DNA of 36,988 nt, from positions 1-36,988 of the IMG/VR virus record IMGVR_UViG_3300049595_001059; one strand, 5' to 3'. Source of the stretch: a virus. The position numbers were made by a program, and so were the translations under genes. The notes below the pieces were generated by a model. That model saw only the letters and a program-made list of their open reading frames with translations. It had not been told where the DNA came from and made no database searches. Of the stretch, positions 6,646-15,344 are shown in pieces (within the stretch, counting starts at the first letter, position 1; every line of letters begins with the position of its first letter).

Positions 6646-6669
6646 AGCCGCCTAACAAGCGGCTTTTTT
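6646..6669 (+). terminator. Terminator between convergent genes
   Basis: AGCCGC (6646-6651), a 7-nt loop, GCGGCT (6659-6664), then TTTTT. It lies between the stop of the plus-strand 55-residue gene and the stop of the minus-strand MuF gene. On the minus strand it is a weaker terminator. Confidence 0.8.
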
Positions 6670-6671
6670 GT

Positions 6672-7583
6672 TTAATCAATATACCCCTCTGCCCTTGCCC
6701 TTGCTTTTACTTCGTCGGGTACACGCCGCTCGGTAACAGGAACGAGGTTATGCCTGCAATTCCAGCCGCCTACAAAAGTAAATATAGTTTTTTCGTCCGT
6801 GCCGTCTATTCTACCCGCCCATGTACCCTCGCGTATATCGTTTATACCCGCGCTATTATCGCCGCGACCCCAAGCCTCTATTTCTTTCTTATGGAATATT
6901 TGCCCCTTTCTATGGTCGCAAAACGGGCGCGTTGTGGGTATATCGCCTCCCGCATACCTAAACCATTGTATACCTAAGTCCTCGTTAACCGCAGCTGAAT
7001 AACTACGGTCGGCGACCGCTTGCGCTGTATATGCCACGCTCTTAACGTTGCTTAATAATTTGCCGTCTAAATTCGCATCACCTACGACCTGCATTTTTAA
7101 CGCCTTAACAGCCTCGCGCAGCGGGGCGCGTGCGGCTATGTTAGCGGTTAGTTGTTCTATAAAAGGCTGCGTAACGCGGTCGCGTAAGCCGCTACCGAAA
7201 AAAGAGGTTATAGCGTTTTGTTTTGATATTTGTACTAATTGCCTTTGGGCGTTGGTAGGCTCAAAGCCCCTTTCAAATTCTTGCGCTATTTCATTCGTTA
7301 AATTAACGCTATCGTCTATTGAGCCTAAAAAATCCTGAACGGCGTCGCGGTATTCGCCGCCCGCTAAACTCTTATTTAGTTCTTCGGCTATTATACCTAT
7401 GCGCCTTATGTTATCTTCGGTTTGCGTTATGTTACCGTTGGCGTCGGTATCCATTTCTTCGATTAACGGGAGTACCTTTTCCCAGCTTGCACGTTGCGCC
7501 CGTTCGGCTTGCGTTGCTAGCTTTTCGGGAATACTCTCGTAAAGCGCTAGTTTCTTTTTAACTAGTTCGTCAAGCGATGCCAT
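6672..7583 (-). CDS. MuF-like minor head protein
   Basis: A 303-residue protein with a C-terminal domain of the phage Mu protein F type: TTRPFCDHR at 217-225, GQIF at 227-230 and GWNCRHNLVPV from 273. Such proteins act with portal in head assembly or are carried inside the head. The N-terminal 150 residues are helical. The gene overlaps the portal gene by 14 bp at 7570-7583, as is usual for portal-MuF pairs. No toxin domain is fused to the C-terminus. Confidence 0.85.
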   Translation of the reverse strand: MASLDELVKKKLALYESIPEKLATQAERAQRASWEKVLPLIEEMDTDANGNITQTEDNIRRIGIIAEELNKSLAGGEYRDAVQDFLGSIDDSVNLTNEIAQEFERGFEPTNAQRQLVQISKQNAITSFFGSGLRDRVTQPFIEQLTANIAARAPLREAVKALKMQVVGDANLDGKLLSNVKSVAYTAQAVADRSYSAAVNEDLGIQWFRYAGGDIPTTRPFCDHRKGQIFHKKEIEAWGRGDNSAGINDIREGTWAGRIDGTDEKTIFTFVGGWNCRHNLVPVTERRVPDEVKARARAEGYID

Positions 7584-9474
7584 TTAATAACTCCCGTTGA
7601 ACTTGTTGAATAGGGTCTAATTGTTCGGCTACCTTACTAGCGGATAACGCCCGCAGCTGCGCCACTTGTTCGCCCATTGGTAAATCGACAAAACGCGGCG
7701 CTTCTTCGGTTGGCAAATAACCACGTATAAGCTCCATTATTAACTGAGGGGCGCTGTGGTGTAAAACGTCTTGCCATTTTTCCACCGTGCCGTTATTTAA
7801 GCGGGCGAATATATCGGCGCTACTCATTAACAATAGTTCATCTGCATTTACAATTAAATCGTAAATAGCGCTCGTTTCTTCGTCTGTAAAGTGAATAGCC
7901 TTAATGTAATTATAAACGTTGCTATACGTTACCGCAGGCGGTACGCCCGCCTTTATACCCTCGGCTATAATAGCTAGGTAATCGCTAGGGGTGCTAATAT
8001 CAAACGTGGTAGGGTAGATAAGATTAACGCCCCCGAAATATTCGCCGTAACGCATGCGCCCGATTGTAATTAACATAAACTCATATAAGCCGAATAGCTG
8101 GTCGGATATAGGTTTAATAAAGGCATATAGCGCACGCATTTTATTTAGCGAACCCGTAGCGGTTGAGGCTTCGCCTACCGTACCGCTTTCGTCCGAGCTA
8201 GGTAGGTGCAATATTTGGCGGCTCTTTTTTAGTTGCGTATCTATTTCGCTGCGTAAAAAGTTTAGCGTATCTAAAGGCGGCGAAACAAATTTAAGGTATT
8301 CGCCGCTTAACGTATCGCCGTCGCTTAACGAGGTCTTAGGTTTAATAAGCATAACGCCCGTCGGGCTGAAGCGCGAACGAACGCCGCTACCTGAACACGA
8401 ACCGCACGTTCTAAAGCCGCCATTAACGGGGTCGAATATTTGACCGTCCTGACACTTGTTACCCTCGCGGTCGGTAAAGTCGCATATTTCACCTAGCGCT
8501 ACCATGTACGGGAACGAGCTAGTTGCCTTGCTAATTTGTAGGTAACTTTCGTCTAATACAACTTGGTCGAGTAAAGGCACGGCGGTAATAAACGGCGACT
8601 GAAAAGCTATTTCGCTATTAATCATTTGCGGCGTACCCTTTAGCTTTTCACATGGTACGTAGCCTAAGCCGTGATTAAAGTATAATACAGGCTCGCTGAA
8701 TTGCATTTCGGAGCGCTTACCATATTGCGCTATTTTCCATATATTCTCGTTATCGTAAAGCTCTAATATTAGCCCGCTCATTTCGTCTTTAGAACCTACA
8801 CGAACGCGGCTTTTATCGTCGCTAATAACTAAATAGTATTCGCCGAACTTTTGCCCTACGATAGACTTACATGAATAATAATGCGGGTAGGGCTTTAATA
8901 GCTCGTTGCTTATTATTTCTTCGCCTATTTCGTTTTCGGTTGTTTCAATTTCTTCGGGTTCAATCGCTATAATACCGTTGGCGTCGATTAGCTTTAACGT
9001 TGGCAGCATGGATTTAACAAACGCCTCGACGCTTGTAAACTTTTCTATTTCAGTATTAACGTAGCTTTGAAAAGTATCGTTACCGAAAATTGGCTCGGTT
9101 TCGGGGTTGTACCGAATGCTCCAGTTCTGGTCGGCAAACGCCCGGCTTATAGTAGCCTTAAAGTCCTCGAATACGCTTAGCGTCGTAGGCTTATAATTCG
9201 CCTTAATGTATTGCGCCTGCGCCTCTGTTTGGTTTGGGGCGCGAACGCTTAACAGGTGTTCAGGGTAAACGTCGGGTCGGGCGTGTGGTAAAATGCTATC
9301 GTACATTTTAGCGCTGTAGTTATAGCCGTCCCAATATTCGGGGTATTGACTTACGCCCGTGCGCTGCTTCGTTATCGGGTTTATAGGGTGCTTTGCTGCG
9401 GCGCTCTCCCATCCTTTATACATGGCGGCAAAGCGGTTAACAACGCGGCTAACTTCGTCCTGTGTTAGTGCCAT
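7570..9474 (-). CDS. Portal protein with a cysteine-pair insert
   Basis: A 634-residue protein, the size of a portal, followed by MuF and the scaffold. The N-terminal third contains the mixed alpha/beta region; the C-terminal third is helical. An insert around 331-360 has C331, C341, C357 and C360, the last within CGSCSGSG, which resembles a DnaJ-type zinc-ribbon half (CxxCxGxG). I recall similar inserts in portals of Bacteroidota phages. The portal ring joins head and tail and anchors the terminase. Its ATG overlaps the stop of the 25-residue gene (TAATG), suggesting translational coupling. Confidence 0.8.
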   Translation of the reverse strand: MALTQDEVSRVVNRFAAMYKGWESAAAKHPINPITKQRTGVSQYPEYWDGYNYSAKMYDSILPHARPDVYPEHLLSVRAPNQTEAQAQYIKANYKPTTLSVFEDFKATISRAFADQNWSIRYNPETEPIFGNDTFQSYVNTEIEKFTSVEAFVKSMLPTLKLIDANGIIAIEPEEIETTENEIGEEIISNELLKPYPHYYSCKSIVGQKFGEYYLVISDDKSRVRVGSKDEMSGLILELYDNENIWKIAQYGKRSEMQFSEPVLYFNHGLGYVPCEKLKGTPQMINSEIAFQSPFITAVPLLDQVVLDESYLQISKATSSFPYMVALGEICDFTDREGNKCQDGQIFDPVNGGFRTCGSCSGSGVRSRFSPTGVMLIKPKTSLSDGDTLSGEYLKFVSPPLDTLNFLRSEIDTQLKKSRQILHLPSSDESGTVGEASTATGSLNKMRALYAFIKPISDQLFGLYEFMLITIGRMRYGEYFGGVNLIYPTTFDISTPSDYLAIIAEGIKAGVPPAVTYSNVYNYIKAIHFTDEETSAIYDLIVNADELLLMSSADIFARLNNGTVEKWQDVLHHSAPQLIMELIRGYLPTEEAPRFVDLPMGEQVAQLRALSASKVAEQLDPIQQVQRELLNGIA

Positions 9475-9551
9475 TACGCAATACTTTTAACGGTTGGTTT
9501 GTCTATAATGTTTGAGCCGCAAGAGCGGGTTCTGCAATAGTTCGTTTTCAT
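9474..9551 (-). CDS. 25-residue micro-protein coupled on both sides
   Basis: ATG at 9551 shares ATGA with the stop of the SAM methyltransferase gene; TAA at 9474 shares TAATG with the portal start. The frame fills the 73-bp gap exactly. The peptide, MKTNYCRTRSCGSNIIDKP followed by six residues, is basic with two Cys spaced CxxxxC. Stop-start coupling at both ends is strong evidence for translation. Function unknown: it might be a structural peptide, a Cys-bearing cofactor binder, a substrate of the adjacent modification enzymes, or only a spacer that keeps ribosomes moving to portal. Confidence 0.6.
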   Translation of the reverse strand: MKTNYCRTRSCGSNIIDKPTVKSIA

Positions 9552-10159
9552 TTCTGTAAAAGGGTTAAGCCGTTTCCGGCGGGTGTATCAATAGTTATGG
9601 CGTTATATCCAAAAACTTTAGCGTAATTCATTAAGCGCTCGATACCCTCGAATTTAATACTATCGTGATACGCCAAAACGCCGCCCTTGTTAATTAGCAA
9701 TTCAATAGCCTTAAATTCGGGTAGCGCGTAGCTCCATTCGTGCACCGTATCGACGAATATTAAATCGAACTTTTGACCGTATAGGCTTTTGCATGTTTGA
9801 ATACTATCGCCCATAATATACTTAATGCGCGTATCGAAGCTGCAAATTTCTTTAAACGTTTCGGTTCTATGGTCGCCTAAATCCACCGTTATAATACTAC
9901 CGTTTTCGGGTAGCGCCTGAAGCATGGCGTCGGTAGTTTTACCCGTGTACGTTCCGAGGTCTAATACACGCGTTAAGCCGCTTGTTTTTATAAACGCACC
10001 TAGTAACATGCCTACTTCGTGTTCGCTTTCCCACGGCGCGTTATTCGCCATTTTTTCGGGTAGTGGCTCGAGGGCGTAAACGTATTCCTTTTTTTCTTTT
10101 GTAGCTTTTGACTTAGTAGCCTTTTTGGGTTTTTCCTTTTTAGCGCTTGGGGTCTGCAT
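9548..10159 (-). CDS. Class I SAM-dependent methyltransferase
   Basis: A 203-residue protein with a Lys/Ala-rich N-terminal tail of about 24 residues and then a Rossmann methyltransferase: motif I VLDLGTYTGKTT at 65-76, an acidic residue at the end of the next strand (TVDLG), and IFVDTVHEW around 134-142. The pattern is closest to small O-methyltransferases and their phage relatives, acting on sugars or small hydroxylated targets. It overlaps the glycosyltransferase gene by 20 bp, so the two probably modify the same target. The target (virion glycan or host surface) cannot be read from the sequence. Confidence 0.75.
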   Translation of the reverse strand: MQTPSAKKEKPKKATKSKATKEKKEYVYALEPLPEKMANNAPWESEHEVGMLLGAFIKTSGLTRVLDLGTYTGKTTDAMLQALPENGSIITVDLGDHRTETFKEICSFDTRIKYIMGDSIQTCKSLYGQKFDLIFVDTVHEWSYALPEFKAIELLINKGGVLAYHDSIKFEGIERLMNYAKVFGYNAITIDTPAGNGLTLLQK

Positions 10160-11060
10160 GTTTGTTATCTGTTATTCGGTGTATAAAATATTTATGCTGT
10201 TTGCCGTCGGCTTCCATCCATTGTTTTAATTTCCTATCGAGCCAGTCTATGTAAAAGCTAGGTGTAAAGCCCTTGCCACCGTAATAGCTCATTAGGTAAA
10301 ATAGTTCTTCGATTTGCTTATAGGTAAATTCTTTACCCATTTGAAAACATATCGCGTTCACGTCTTTAGGCTTATAGCCTGTTTTGCCAAACGCTACATT
10401 AAAATATAGTTCGTCGGGTTGACCGCCGCCCCACTTCATTCGTAGCTTATAAATTGGCATAGGGTTGTTTAAATATAAATCCGCAGCGGTGCGGTAAATC
10501 GCTTCAGCTGTTTCACTCTTTTTAATGAATTGAATAGAGCTGTTTATAGCGTAAATAACGTCGCTTTTATTTAGCCCGAAGTGCTGCCATAGTTCATCCG
10601 CCCACGCCCATTGCATAGCCTTAAAATCGCGTCCCTGCTTAATGTTATGTTCGCCCACTACACGCGTTAAAAACGGTGCGCCCGAATTTATGCAGCTATC
10701 AATTAACGGCTGTAAATCCTTTAGGCATACCGCGTCTACGTCTAAGTATAGATTGTTATCGTAAGGCAAATAATCGTATAACAATACTTTAGCTTTGCCG
10801 GGGTCTATCTTTTTATTAGTGTAAATATGCGCCTCGGGTAATTCAACAAAGCTATCTATATAGCCTAATAAGTCGGTACAATAATAGCACGCTCTTTCTT
10901 TGGTATCGCAAATCAAAGCAACGTTAATAGCTGCGTTAAATCGCTTAATAGAATAAGCTAGGTTATAAGCCGCCCAATAGTACTGCGGCTTACCAAAAGC
11001 AACCAACACGACCCCCGTAGGCGCGTGCTGGTTACTCTGATTTGTTGGTAGGTTATCCAT
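10140..11060 (-). CDS. GT-A type glycosyltransferase (GT8-like)
   Basis: A 306-residue protein with a nucleotide-sugar transferase pattern: VVLVAFGKPQYY at the N-terminus, a DxD metal-binding motif in YLDVDAVCLKDL (DVD at 107-109), and a GGGQPDELYFN motif near the C-terminal third that fits the acceptor site of GT-A enzymes. There is no signal peptide or membrane segment, so it acts in the cytoplasm. It starts at the stop of the putative tail-tube gene (TAATG) and overlaps the methyltransferase gene downstream. Placement inside the virion operon suggests glycosylation of a virion protein, but a host target is possible. Confidence 0.75.
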   Translation of the reverse strand: MDNLPTNQSNQHAPTGVVLVAFGKPQYYWAAYNLAYSIKRFNAAINVALICDTKERACYYCTDLLGYIDSFVELPEAHIYTNKKIDPGKAKVLLYDYLPYDNNLYLDVDAVCLKDLQPLIDSCINSGAPFLTRVVGEHNIKQGRDFKAMQWAWADELWQHFGLNKSDVIYAINSSIQFIKKSETAEAIYRTAADLYLNNPMPIYKLRMKWGGGQPDELYFNVAFGKTGYKPKDVNAICFQMGKEFTYKQIEELFYLMSYYGGKGFTPSFYIDWLDRKLKQWMEADGKQHKYFIHRITDNKHADPKR

Positions 11061-11596
11061 TAGAATACTCCCGGAGGTGCATCGTATTGACTTGGAATGT
11101 TTTTATCACGCCAAGAAAACGTTACCTCATAACGTTGTAGTTCGTTGTTTTGCTCGGGCAAAATAAAGTTAGCCGAAGTACTAATACCAACGGGAGGGTT
11201 AATATAAATAACCTTACCGCTATCACACATATAAGCGAGTATCCACGCAATACGGCGGTTATTTACATCGTTCCAAAAGGTATTATTTTCGTCGGTTACG
11301 TTCGCGTCGTAGAGGGTTGCTGTACGGTCTTCGTTAATACGAATAGGAACGCCGCAGCCAATAGGGCTGTCAACCGTTACGGGTGAGCCCGCAGGCAAAG
11401 CGAAGCGAATGTCTTCAATTAACTTAGCCGTTCCGGCGCTAATCAAAGCATTAACTTCTGTTTCGTCTGAGGGGTCAACCAACGCAGTACCGCAAGCGCC
11501 CACTAAAATAGCTGAAACGCCGCCTAACTTATAATCGTTGCAATTAACCAAATTATGGTCTAGTAACGAACTATCGCAATAGCTTACGCATGCCAT
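11060..11596 (-). CDS. Putative major tail (tube) protein
   Basis: A 178-residue, beta-rich protein with Cys residues near the N-terminus (MACVSYC) and no catalytic motif. Size and composition fit a siphovirus tail-tube protein, and its gene stands behind its own promoter-like box, as expected of an abundant protein. Its location after the tape measure and baseplate genes rather than before them is odd, so the call is tentative. The alternative is another abundant virion or head decoration protein. It ends at the glycosyltransferase start (TAATG). Confidence 0.45.
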   Translation of the reverse strand: MACVSYCDSSLLDHNLVNCNDYKLGGVSAILVGACGTALVDPSDETEVNALISAGTAKLIEDIRFALPAGSPVTVDSPIGCGVPIRINEDRTATLYDANVTDENNTFWNDVNNRRIAWILAYMCDSGKVIYINPPVGISTSANFILPEQNNELQRYEVTFSWRDKNIPSQYDAPPGVF

Positions 11597-11674
11597 AGAA
11601 TTAAAGTATTTAGAATTTATACGCGGCTGTTAAATAGGATGCCTCGTTTATTCCTACGGCGCTTTAGTGTTTTA

Positions 11675-11682
11675 CAAAGATA
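11675..11682 (-). promoter_or_regulatory. Late-type -7 promoter box TATCTTTG
   Basis: TATCTTTG followed by TAAAAC, in the 92-bp gap upstream of the putative tail-tube gene. It is the same extended motif as at 3158-3165 and 35635-35642. No TTTG -33 element is seen at the usual distance. The predicted leader is about 75 nt. Confidence 0.5.
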
Positions 11683-11688
11683 TAAAAT

Positions 11689-13326
11689 TTATTCCTGATA
11701 TAGATTAACGTTATCTTGCGTTAAAATACGGTCTTCAGCTTGCGTTAATAAAAACGGTTCGCCGCCTAAATCGAGTATCGACGGTAGGCAATTCGCATCG
11801 GCGGCGCTACATACCGTCTTACGTACTTTAACGTTTTTCTTAAATAGGTCTATTGTAATAGCGCCTAAGTTATCGGCGTCGTTATATTCTATTTCGGGGA
11901 AGCTATCTTCGGCGGGCGCGTATAGTTCGCCGTTAACGTAAAGGTTATCGAAGTACGTTATAATAGAAAGAAAATCGAAAACGTATTCAGGCAAACGCCC
12001 AAAATAAAAGCTCCACCGTTTACGTATATCCGCATAACTAGTAACGGCGCGACCGCTCGCGTATCTAAATAAATCGACGTCGCTGTTATATTGCGCCCGA
12101 AATTGCCTACCCTCTAAACGAATACCCGGTAAAAACGAAGTGCCGCTAAAGGCTAGGTTAAATTGGTTTTCAGCATTACAGCCCTCGAGCTTAAAGAAAC
12201 GGCAATCGTCGCTATAATCGCCTATGCTTATAACCTCGCTGTATTTATCGTATATCGCGTGTTCTTTATAAGCGCGTACCGTTACATAGCTTACTTCTAT
12301 TTCGCTAGGTGTTCCGCTTATTTGCGAGGCTTGTAATGCTATTGCGCCGCTGCTATTTGGCGTTACGTCAAAGGTGAAAGTACCCGTTGTGCTTATTGTT
12401 TCGTACGTTACATCGTTAACCTGAAAACGTAGCCGCGCATTTGTTAACGTATCTACCTTAATAGTTACGCTATATTCGACGTCTTCGCAAAGCTCGGTAA
12501 CGCTTACTAGCTGCGTTACATCGCCCGTATTCATTGTAATGCTTGCGCTACCGTTACCCGCGTCCCAGTTCGCCCCGCCCGAAATAATATTATTGCTCCA
12601 GCCAATAGGCTCGCAGCCTATACAAAGCGGGTCGCCGCTGAAGAAAGGGTTATAAATAAAGTATTGCCCGCATGTGTTGGTACAATAATCTGCAATAGCC
12701 AAACGGTAACAGCCCGCCGTTAGCTCATAATTTGCAAGGTCAATAGCCGCCGTTAAATATTGGTCTTTAACCGTTAGCACGGGGTCGAGTACCTGAACGA
12801 CGGTTAACGTTTGCGCATCTACAATACCCGTAAATAATGCCCCCGTTGGTATAGGCTCAACGCTATCAACTATAAACGTACCGTTAAATAAGTTACCCGC
12901 AAGCCCGTAAATATCGAGCGTTAAATAGGGGCTTGTTAAATTGCTTATATTCAAATACAGCGTATGCGTGCCGACCGTTGTAAGGTATTCAAACGAGCCG
13001 CCTGCTAAACTAACTACTAGCGTACCCGAATTATAATTAGTAACGCTTATAACAACCTTAACAACCGTAATAACATCAAAGCGCCAATATTGCTGTAATA
13101 AGTAGCCCGCGTTACCCGTTGCGGTTATTTCGCTTCCGCTCTGCGTCCAATTACTTAACGCGCTTAACTTTAATTCTAAAGCGCCGCACGGCTCGGTTTC
13201 TAATTGCCAAAAGAGCTGGTCGTTAAAATCCACTAGCTGCGAATAGTTACCCTCGCAGCCTACGCAGTTTTCAGGTAGTACGGTGTTAAATAGTATAGGT
13301 TGGTTCGGTATCGAGTTGTAACTCAT
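11689..13326 (-). CDS. Baseplate / tail-tip protein with carbohydrate-binding-like repeats
   Basis: A 545-residue, beta-rich protein. Two regions look like jelly-roll modules of the carbohydrate-binding type: about 55-150, and about 245-345 (WDAGNGSASITMN, then CEDVEYSVTIKVD and a Tyr-rich edge). The C-terminal 160 residues are a separate conserved domain. Cys are frequent (CVGC near residue 22; CIGC near 235). It follows the 673-residue tail protein with an ATGA overlap. Likely part of the distal tail that contacts surface glycans. The jelly-roll assignment is by pattern and not confirmed. Confidence 0.6.
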   Translation of the reverse strand: MSYNSIPNQPILFNTVLPENCVGCEGNYSQLVDFNDQLFWQLETEPCGALELKLSALSNWTQSGSEITATGNAGYLLQQYWRFDVITVVKVVISVTNYNSGTLVVSLAGGSFEYLTTVGTHTLYLNISNLTSPYLTLDIYGLAGNLFNGTFIVDSVEPIPTGALFTGIVDAQTLTVVQVLDPVLTVKDQYLTAAIDLANYELTAGCYRLAIADYCTNTCGQYFIYNPFFSGDPLCIGCEPIGWSNNIISGGANWDAGNGSASITMNTGDVTQLVSVTELCEDVEYSVTIKVDTLTNARLRFQVNDVTYETISTTGTFTFDVTPNSSGAIALQASQISGTPSEIEVSYVTVRAYKEHAIYDKYSEVISIGDYSDDCRFFKLEGCNAENQFNLAFSGTSFLPGIRLEGRQFRAQYNSDVDLFRYASGRAVTSYADIRKRWSFYFGRLPEYVFDFLSIITYFDNLYVNGELYAPAEDSFPEIEYNDADNLGAITIDLFKKNVKVRKTVCSAADANCLPSILDLGGEPFLLTQAEDRILTQDNVNLYQE

Positions 13327-15344
13327 GGAAGTAGTTTATTAGAGCGTAATTCAAATTCTGCGCCCTTGCGCATTACAGATTGTATATTAATGGTTTTAAT
13401 GTAGGTAGGTATAACCGCTAAACTATCGTCGCGCCTACCTAATAAAATAGGCTTCGACGTTTCGCTTGTTATAGCGTTTATTTCTGCCATTGTAAGCGGG
13501 CGGCTAAACTTATATAGGTAGTTTTGAACGTCGTTAATATCTACGGGGTTAAGTTCCTCATCTGGGTTATCGGGGTTTAACGGTACGCCGTCAATAGAAA
13601 CAAAAGAATAGCGCGTAACCCCCGATAGAACTATGTTATCTAATAATCGCTCAGTTAATGAATTATATAAAATTGGTATAGTATAATTTACTTCAGCATC
13701 AATACGAATTAAGTCGCCTTGGTTGCAAAGAAATGAAGTCGAAGCGGGTATAATAACATCGCCCGCGCCCGTGTCGGTAAATAGCGTGCCGTAATAATCT
13801 TCTATTTCGTTATCGTTAGCGTCAAACCTAACAATACGGGCGCGGCTTTGTCGGTTTCTATTGCCTGCTTCGTTTGGTTCTAAAAAGCCATAAATTAACT
13901 CGGTGCTTATAGTGTATATTCCTGTAAACGGGCAAGTGTATTTAATACCGTCGAATAGGTTGTTAGGGTCGTTATATTGGTCGTTAAATTGAATATAGTC
14001 GCCTACAAAATCAGAGTATAAACTAGGGGTGTTAACATCGACCGCCCACGTTTGCGCATCGTTATTTATACGCGCATCTAATACCGTTTGAGCTGGGTTA
14101 AACGGCTGCGTTAAAAACGAGAATAACGAGTTAGGGTAACCATTAAGCCAATTAGCCGAAACGCTTATATTTCTATAATTACCGTTATAAACCGTTTGCC
14201 CTAGCGAATAAGGGTCGTAAGTTTTGGCGATTAACCTAAACGCCCCTATTGTTGGTGCTTCGCATTGTATAACAAAATTCGATTGGTCGAAGCTAGGGTT
14301 ATCAAAAACTATTACGTCCTCAATTACATTTGTATCGAATATTATATTTTCTGTTGCAACGCTTAAAACGTTAGGGCTGTTACATTCACCAACGAAGCCA
14401 AACGTTTCTTCCCTAAAGCCCCTAAACGGCGTTTGTACGAACGTGCAGCCCGTATTACCGCTATCGCATTCGGCTTGTTCAAAGTATGGAGAATTGCCAA
14501 ATTCGATTGAAGCGTAAAGCCTGCTAGTATCGAACTTCATTTCTATTTCTGGTTGGTCGAATAGGTTAACGCTCGCGCTAGTTTGTTGAAAATAGCTAAT
14601 AGGCTCTATTCTTAATAACGGTCGCCCGTTGGCTTGTTTCTCGAAACCTATACCTAAATTTAATTTAGTGCGCATGGCGTTGTATAGTTCTTCAAAGTTA
14701 GCCGTCATTTCTAAAGGTACGGCGGTTCTAATTGTTAGCCCTTGTGTATATGCGGGTATGTTATCAGAGGTGTTATTATAAGCAAAGTAATTACTATCGA
14801 AGTCTACTAGGTTATCGCTCATGCAATTCACTAAATGCCTAAATACATCATATAACGCGTAGCCGTATGCGTTAGGGCTTATTATTGCACCAGTTGACGG
14901 CGTGAATAATACTAGGCTATAAATAGGGGGCGGCGTTATCGGTTGCCCGTTTTTGGTTTGCGTGAGTTGGAGCGAAAACGGTATGCTTTTATTATTGTTT
15001 ATTTTGGTGCTAAATGTTTCGTCGTATAGCTTCGTTTTAACTTGGCAGCGGTCTAAAATAAAAGTACACTCAGTAGCTATTATATAGCCGTCAACTAATT
15101 TAACCCACGTACCCGAAGCGCAAATATATTGCACCGTTACGCGCACCAATTCACAATAGCCGCCTACTTCTAATTTAGTGTAAAGATAATCGTAAACGTC
15201 GCCGCCAAAGGTTAGCTCGTTTTCAAACGATACAACCCGCGCCCCTATACCATCGTCCTCGTTAATATTTATACTAAAGTCCTCAGGGTTTAACGGTTGC
15301 CCACGGTCTAAGCCGTCGATTAAAAACTTTAATTCTATTGCCAT
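13323..15344 (-). CDS. Large distal-tail protein downstream of the tape measure
   Basis: A 673-residue protein whose N-terminus (MAIELKFLIDG) and beta-rich fold suit a distal tail or baseplate hub component. It overlaps the tape measure gene by 10 bp and the next tail gene by 4 bp. In siphoviruses the genes after the tape measure encode Dit and Tal, and this is the best candidate for that role, though no endopeptidase motif is visible. Middle and C-terminal sections (about 330-560) contain beta-sandwich-like stretches with many Asn, Tyr and Asp. No membrane segments. Confidence 0.6.
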   Translation of the reverse strand: MAIELKFLIDGLDRGQPLNPEDFSININEDDGIGARVVSFENELTFGGDVYDYLYTKLEVGGYCELVRVTVQYICASGTWVKLVDGYIIATECTFILDRCQVKTKLYDETFSTKINNNKSIPFSLQLTQTKNGQPITPPPIYSLVLFTPSTGAIISPNAYGYALYDVFRHLVNCMSDNLVDFDSNYFAYNNTSDNIPAYTQGLTIRTAVPLEMTANFEELYNAMRTKLNLGIGFEKQANGRPLLRIEPISYFQQTSASVNLFDQPEIEMKFDTSRLYASIEFGNSPYFEQAECDSGNTGCTFVQTPFRGFREETFGFVGECNSPNVLSVATENIIFDTNVIEDVIVFDNPSFDQSNFVIQCEAPTIGAFRLIAKTYDPYSLGQTVYNGNYRNISVSANWLNGYPNSLFSFLTQPFNPAQTVLDARINNDAQTWAVDVNTPSLYSDFVGDYIQFNDQYNDPNNLFDGIKYTCPFTGIYTISTELIYGFLEPNEAGNRNRQSRARIVRFDANDNEIEDYYGTLFTDTGAGDVIIPASTSFLCNQGDLIRIDAEVNYTIPILYNSLTERLLDNIVLSGVTRYSFVSIDGVPLNPDNPDEELNPVDINDVQNYLYKFSRPLTMAEINAITSETSKPILLGRRDDSLAVIPTYIKTINIQSVMRKGAEFELRSNKLLP

